64,000 bases of DNA from Klebsiella pneumoniae. Lineage in GTDB: Bacteria; Myxococcota_A; UBA796; SXON01. The stretch spans positions 41,458 to 105,457 of the forward strand of contig CAMAWH010000014.1 of the NCBI GenBank assembly GCA_945861635.1, given 5' to 3'. Below the pieces are notes generated by a model. That model did not search any database. It saw only the letters and a program-made list of their open reading frames with translations, and was not told the DNA's origin. Of this stretch, positions 61,349-64,000 are shown one piece after another. The first letter of the stretch is position 1. The number at the start of each line of letters is the position of its first letter. Position numbers and translations under genes: made by a program.

Positions 61349-62223
61349 GCGTCGGCGTCTACGACTCGGGGTTTGGCGGGCTGTCCGTCCTGCGAGCCAT
61401 TCGCGCACGTATGCCCGATCTGGACTGTGTTTACCTCGGTGATAGCGGTCGAGCCCCCTACGGTGGACGCGATGCCAACGTGATCCTTGACCTCTCGGAG
61501 CAGTGCGTGGAGCGCCTGTTCGAGGAGGGCTGTTCCATCGTCGTGGTTGCCTGTCACACGGTGTCGTGCGTCGCCCTGCGGCATTTGCAGGCGCGGTATG
61601 CCGGTCCCGAACGACGGATCCTGGGGGTGACGATACCGGCGGCGGAGGCAGCCGTGCGGGCGGTGCGGGCGGTGCAGGCGGGCGACGCGGCGAGCGCGGG
61701 CCGGGGCGGGATCGCGTTCATCGGCACCGCTCGTACCGTGGCAAGTCAAACATTTTCGGTTGAAGTACGGAAGTTGTCGGATGTCACCGTGACGGAAATC
61801 GCCGCGCCCCTGCTTGCCCCGATCGTGGAAGAGGGATGGGAGGAGTCCGTCATCGCTGTAATGGCGGTGAAGCGTTATCTCGGAGATCTATCGGCCATCG
61901 ACACGCTGGTGCTTGGGTGCACGCACTACCCGCTGCTGATGGCGGCGTTTCTATCGGCGGTTCCGGACGGTGTCCGGGTGCTCGACCCCTCCCCGGCCGT
62001 GGCCGACGCGCTGGCGAGGTGGTTCGCCAGGCACCCGGAGTTTACCGAAGGCGGAAGCGGGAAGTTACGCGTGCTCTCGACCGGGGATACGAGGGCGTTC
62101 GCCCGTCACGGGCAGCGTTTTTTGGGAGAAGTGCTGCCCACGATCGAGCACGTGGCGGAAAGCGGCGGAAGGTTGGCGCACCGCAGCGGGCCGTCGACGC
62201 CGGTGGGTCAGGTGGTGCGGTAG
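61345..62223 (+). CDS. murI: Glutamate racemase
   Basis: 292 residues. It converts L- to D-glutamate for peptidoglycan. Evidence: GVYDSGFGGLSVLRAIR, YLGDSGRAPYGGR, the first catalytic cysteine in VVVACHTVSCVAL, and the second in LVLGCTHYPLL. The first motif is normally ACNTAS; here asparagine is histidine. The GTG at 61345 overlaps the upstream stop (GTGA); a GTG at 61336 is also possible. Last gene of the acyltransferase-gpsA-murI operon. Confidence 0.9.
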   Translation: MSVGVYDSGFGGLSVLRAIRARMPDLDCVYLGDSGRAPYGGRDANVILDLSEQCVERLFEEGCSIVVVACHTVSCVALRHLQARYAGPERRILGVTIPAAEAAVRAVRAVQAGDAASAGRGGIAFIGTARTVASQTFSVEVRKLSDVTVTEIAAPLLAPIVEEGWEESVIAVMAVKRYLGDLSAIDTLVLGCTHYPLLMAAFLSAVPDGVRVLDPSPAVADALARWFARHPEFTEGGSGKLRVLSTGDTRAFARHGQRFLGEVLPTIEHVAESGGRLAHRSGPSTPVGQVVR

Positions 62224-62258
62224 GCGGTTTCTGCTACACCGCACACCCAGGTGCAGGG

Positions 62259-62966
62259 TCATCGGTGTCGTTGAATCGCGGCGCAAACCACGTCCGGGAA
62301 GGTGCGCCACGGCTGCGCGTCCCTTGCTTCCGGAACGCGCAGGCCAGGCTCCTGTGTTGCGGCGAGAAGGTATGCTCGCTTTGTCACGCGTTGATCCTGA
62401 AGCAAAAACCGTGGAAATCCGCGCTGCACTTTTCCGCTTCTTCCCCAACGCCATTCCACTTCGTGCCGCAAATCGTCGCGGAAACACAGCGCCGCCTCCA
62501 AACATTCGCCGGACGCGAACCACCACTCGTCCCCACACCTGCGTCCATTCTGGTAGCGCCGGGCCTCGGCCAACATTGCACCCTTTCCGACTGTACTCTC
62601 CCACCACAAGTCCCATCCGGAACCGCCATCCATCGAATACTGGCCCACGAGCAGCCCGTCCGGAGACCACTGTAGTGCGAGCCCATGTTCCATGCCTTTT
62701 CGATAACCGGTGCGAGACTCCAGGTTTCCAGCGTCGTCAAAGCGAAATTCAACGCCGTGTGGCAGCCCAAGAAACAGCGACCGCTCCCATTCCAAGATGC
62801 CATGTTCGTTGTAATATCTCTGCCCGACGAGGGCCGGCGAGATTTTATAGTGCCTCACTGCCACTCGCCCACCGGCGTGGAAACGGACATCGACGGCATT
62901 GACGTGCGTCGGGATTTCGGTCAGGTAGCGCGAATCGGGCATCCGTTCCAGTGGCGGATGGATCAT
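62259..62966 (-). CDS. MORN-variant (YwqK-like) repeat protein
   Basis: 235 residues with repeated blocks of about 23 residues typical of MORN variants (YYNEHGILEWERSLFLGLPH, then RFDDAGNLESRTGYRKGMEH). These repeats form beta-hairpin stacks. Proteins with them are annotated as YwqK-family antitoxins or as effector-associated proteins, but no function is proven here. The stop is 33 bp from the convergent murI stop. The start is 4 bp from the next gene's stop. Confidence 0.7.
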   Translation of the reverse strand: MIHPPLERMPDSRYLTEIPTHVNAVDVRFHAGGRVAVRHYKISPALVGQRYYNEHGILEWERSLFLGLPHGVEFRFDDAGNLESRTGYRKGMEHGLALQWSPDGLLVGQYSMDGGSGWDLWWESTVGKGAMLAEARRYQNGRRCGDEWWFASGECLEAALCFRDDLRHEVEWRWGRSGKVQRGFPRFLLQDQRVTKRAYLLAATQEPGLRVPEARDAQPWRTFPDVVCAAIQRHR

Positions 62967-62970
62967 GGCG

Positions 62971-63570
62971 CTACGGCGCGCTTCCTGACGCCACCTGCTT
63001 GAGCAATCTCATGGCGTCTATGGGGTCAACGGTCATATCCATGAGTTTCTTGGGCACGCCGTGCGCGCGCGCACTCGCGCGCCAGTGTGCCCACCAGCCG
63101 GGAACGTCGCTCGGACCTGCCCCAAGTTCGGCAAGGGACGCAAGTAGGCTGACGACGAATTCGGCGCGCGCGTTTGTCGTCGAGTCGAGAGCTGCGATGA
63201 GCGTGCGACGGGCTTCGTCGTTTCGACCCATCTTGCGAAGGATGCGCGATTGGGATTCGACGCACGTGAAGCGACAGTTAAGGTCAGCCCACCGGAGCGC
63301 CCTCGTGTAGAAAGCTAGTGCGAGATCCAGATCGCCGTATTTCTCCTCGATCAGCCCCGCAAAGACGAGGCGACTTCGCTGGATTTGCGTCGAGGCAGCG
63401 CGACCGCGTGGTAGCCGATCAAGTTCGGTTCGTGCCCGAACGAAGTCACGGCGACCCAATTCCACGCCGACCGCCTTGATGACACGATAGATAAAGCACG
63501 CATCACAATACACCCCGCCATCGCAGTGTGTTCCGCGATGGCGGCGACACTCCTCGCAGGTCAACGTCAT
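62971..63570 (-). CDS. Zinc-ribbon protein with TPR-like helical region
   Basis: 199 residues. An N-terminal zinc-binding module (CEECRRHRGTHCDGGVYCDACF) has paired CxxC-type cysteines. A helical region follows with alternating helices (LVFAGLIEEKYGDLDLALAFYTRALRW is TPR-like). The ATG at 63570 overlaps the stop region of the Gly/Cys-rich gene, so the three genes at the window's right end look like one operon. Function unknown; protein binding through the helices is likely. Confidence 0.65.
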   Translation of the reverse strand: MTLTCEECRRHRGTHCDGGVYCDACFIYRVIKAVGVELGRRDFVRARTELDRLPRGRAASTQIQRSRLVFAGLIEEKYGDLDLALAFYTRALRWADLNCRFTCVESQSRILRKMGRNDEARRTLIAALDSTTNARAEFVVSLLASLAELGAGPSDVPGWWAHWRASARAHGVPKKLMDMTVDPIDAMRLLKQVASGSAP

Positions 63571-63571
63571 C

Positions 63572-64000
63572 TCACAGGCACGACTTGCCGGTACGTTGCG
63601 TACAACCGTACCCCGCCAAGCAGCTAGAAAAACAAAACTGGCACTGATAGAGTGGGTTCGGGTGTGCCGCTCTGCACCCTTCCAGGCACCAAACGCACTT
63701 GTCTTCCTCATGTGCCGAGCCGTCGAGGCCAAGAATCCCCGCAAACCCCGGCCGCACGCCAGCAGCAGCGGCACCCAAAGCAAGTCCCAATGCTACGCCG
63801 AGCCCCTCCGCGGTGCTTGGCGCCAGGCCACCTCCGATTCCCACTCCCACTCCGATGGGCCATCCGGCGGGCACGTCGGAGCGGAAGGGGGGCCCGTCGT
63901 CGTCCGCGGCCCGTGGTGGTGTTGTCGGCTTCGGCCCAACCTTTGGCTCTGGGCACGCGTCCAGAGAAAACGGGAGCCAGTCTGACGTCGTGTTCTGTCC
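63572..64000 (-). CDS. Partial Gly-rich, Cys-rich protein
   Basis: The frame is open to the window edge, so the 5' end is missing; 142 residues are visible. A Pro-rich stretch leads to a hydrophobic Gly/Ala segment (GVGVGIGGGLAPSTAEGLGV and beyond) like a glycine zipper that could insert in membranes. A C-terminal domain has two CxxCxxxC clusters (CVWCLEGC and CQFCFSSC) plus further cysteines. It could bind metal or form disulfides. It precedes the zinc-ribbon gene directly. No family is recognised. Confidence 0.55.
   Translation of the reverse strand, partial: GQNTTSDWLPFSLDACPEPKVGPKPTTPPRAADDDGPPFRSDVPAGWPIGVGVGIGGGLAPSTAEGLGVALGLALGAAAAGVRPGFAGILGLDGSAHEEDKCVWCLEGCRAAHPNPLYQCQFCFSSCLAGYGCTQRTGKSCL

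Overview
This is a dense, GC-rich bacterial chromosome segment with about 60 protein-coding genes, no rRNA and no convincing tRNA. The gene content suggests Myxococcota (delta-proteobacterial lineage). The evidence is a huge FG-GAP plus MopE-type Cys/Asp repeat protein ending in a GCGC-hydrophobic-RRRR tail (MYXO-CTERM-like), a Hanks-type Ser/Thr kinase with a PEGA-like tail, and many lipoproteins with Asp/Thr/Ser-rich linkers after the lipid-anchor cysteine. This placement is inference; there is no phylogenetic marker search behind it.

Layout. 1-2110: an array of toxin-antitoxin modules on the minus strand (a partial RHH antitoxin, an AbrB/PIN pair and a FitA/FitB-like pair) separated by copies of a ~136 bp repeat. 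2186-7412: small secreted proteins, a PduO-type adenosyltransferase, the Ser/Thr kinase and a TPR-like exported protein. 7475-26971: a long co-directional minus-strand run. It reads lgt, an alkaline-phosphatase-superfamily membrane protein, DUF2339, DUF3999, yqeY, accC, two duplicated GT-C-like membrane proteins, the broken FG-GAP/MopE gene, and a carboxyltransferase-biotin carrier fusion. 27022-32306: a plus-strand run with an SRPBCC protein, an acyltransferase-fold protein, a double retropepsin-TPR protein, an SNase-lamin tail nuclease, a PAP2 phosphatase and a HAD hydrolase. 32317-33443: a third PIN/AbrB module. 33688-44003: lipoproteins, a glucosaminidase, recO, mgtE, a RodZ-like protein, a TPR lipoprotein, mtnP and rlmN. 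44012-49547: a hotdog protein, an orphan OmpR-type regulator, two beta-propellers and a VWA lipoprotein.

50780-54517 is a 3.74 kb IS1595-type transposon with 23 bp perfect terminal inverted repeats, an 8 bp target duplication (GTTGAATC), a transposase and about five cargo genes of unknown function. It splits an alpha/beta-hydrolase lipoprotein gene; removing the element and one duplication restores one open frame. A PadR regulator with a perfect palindromic site lies divergently upstream of the split gene. 55355-58835 holds more lipoproteins and a VOC protein. 58977-62223 is an operon of a glycerophosphate-type acyltransferase, a GpsA homologue lacking both catalytic lysines, and murI. 62259-64000 carries a MORN-like protein, a zinc-ribbon protein and a Gly/Cys-rich protein open at the window edge.

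Themes: envelope and lipoprotein biology (Lgt plus at least 15 lipoproteins, many with extremely short signal peptides), fatty-acid and phospholipid metabolism, and small mobile or selfish modules. Genes are tightly packed, with many ATGA/GTGA overlaps and frequent GTG/TTG starts.
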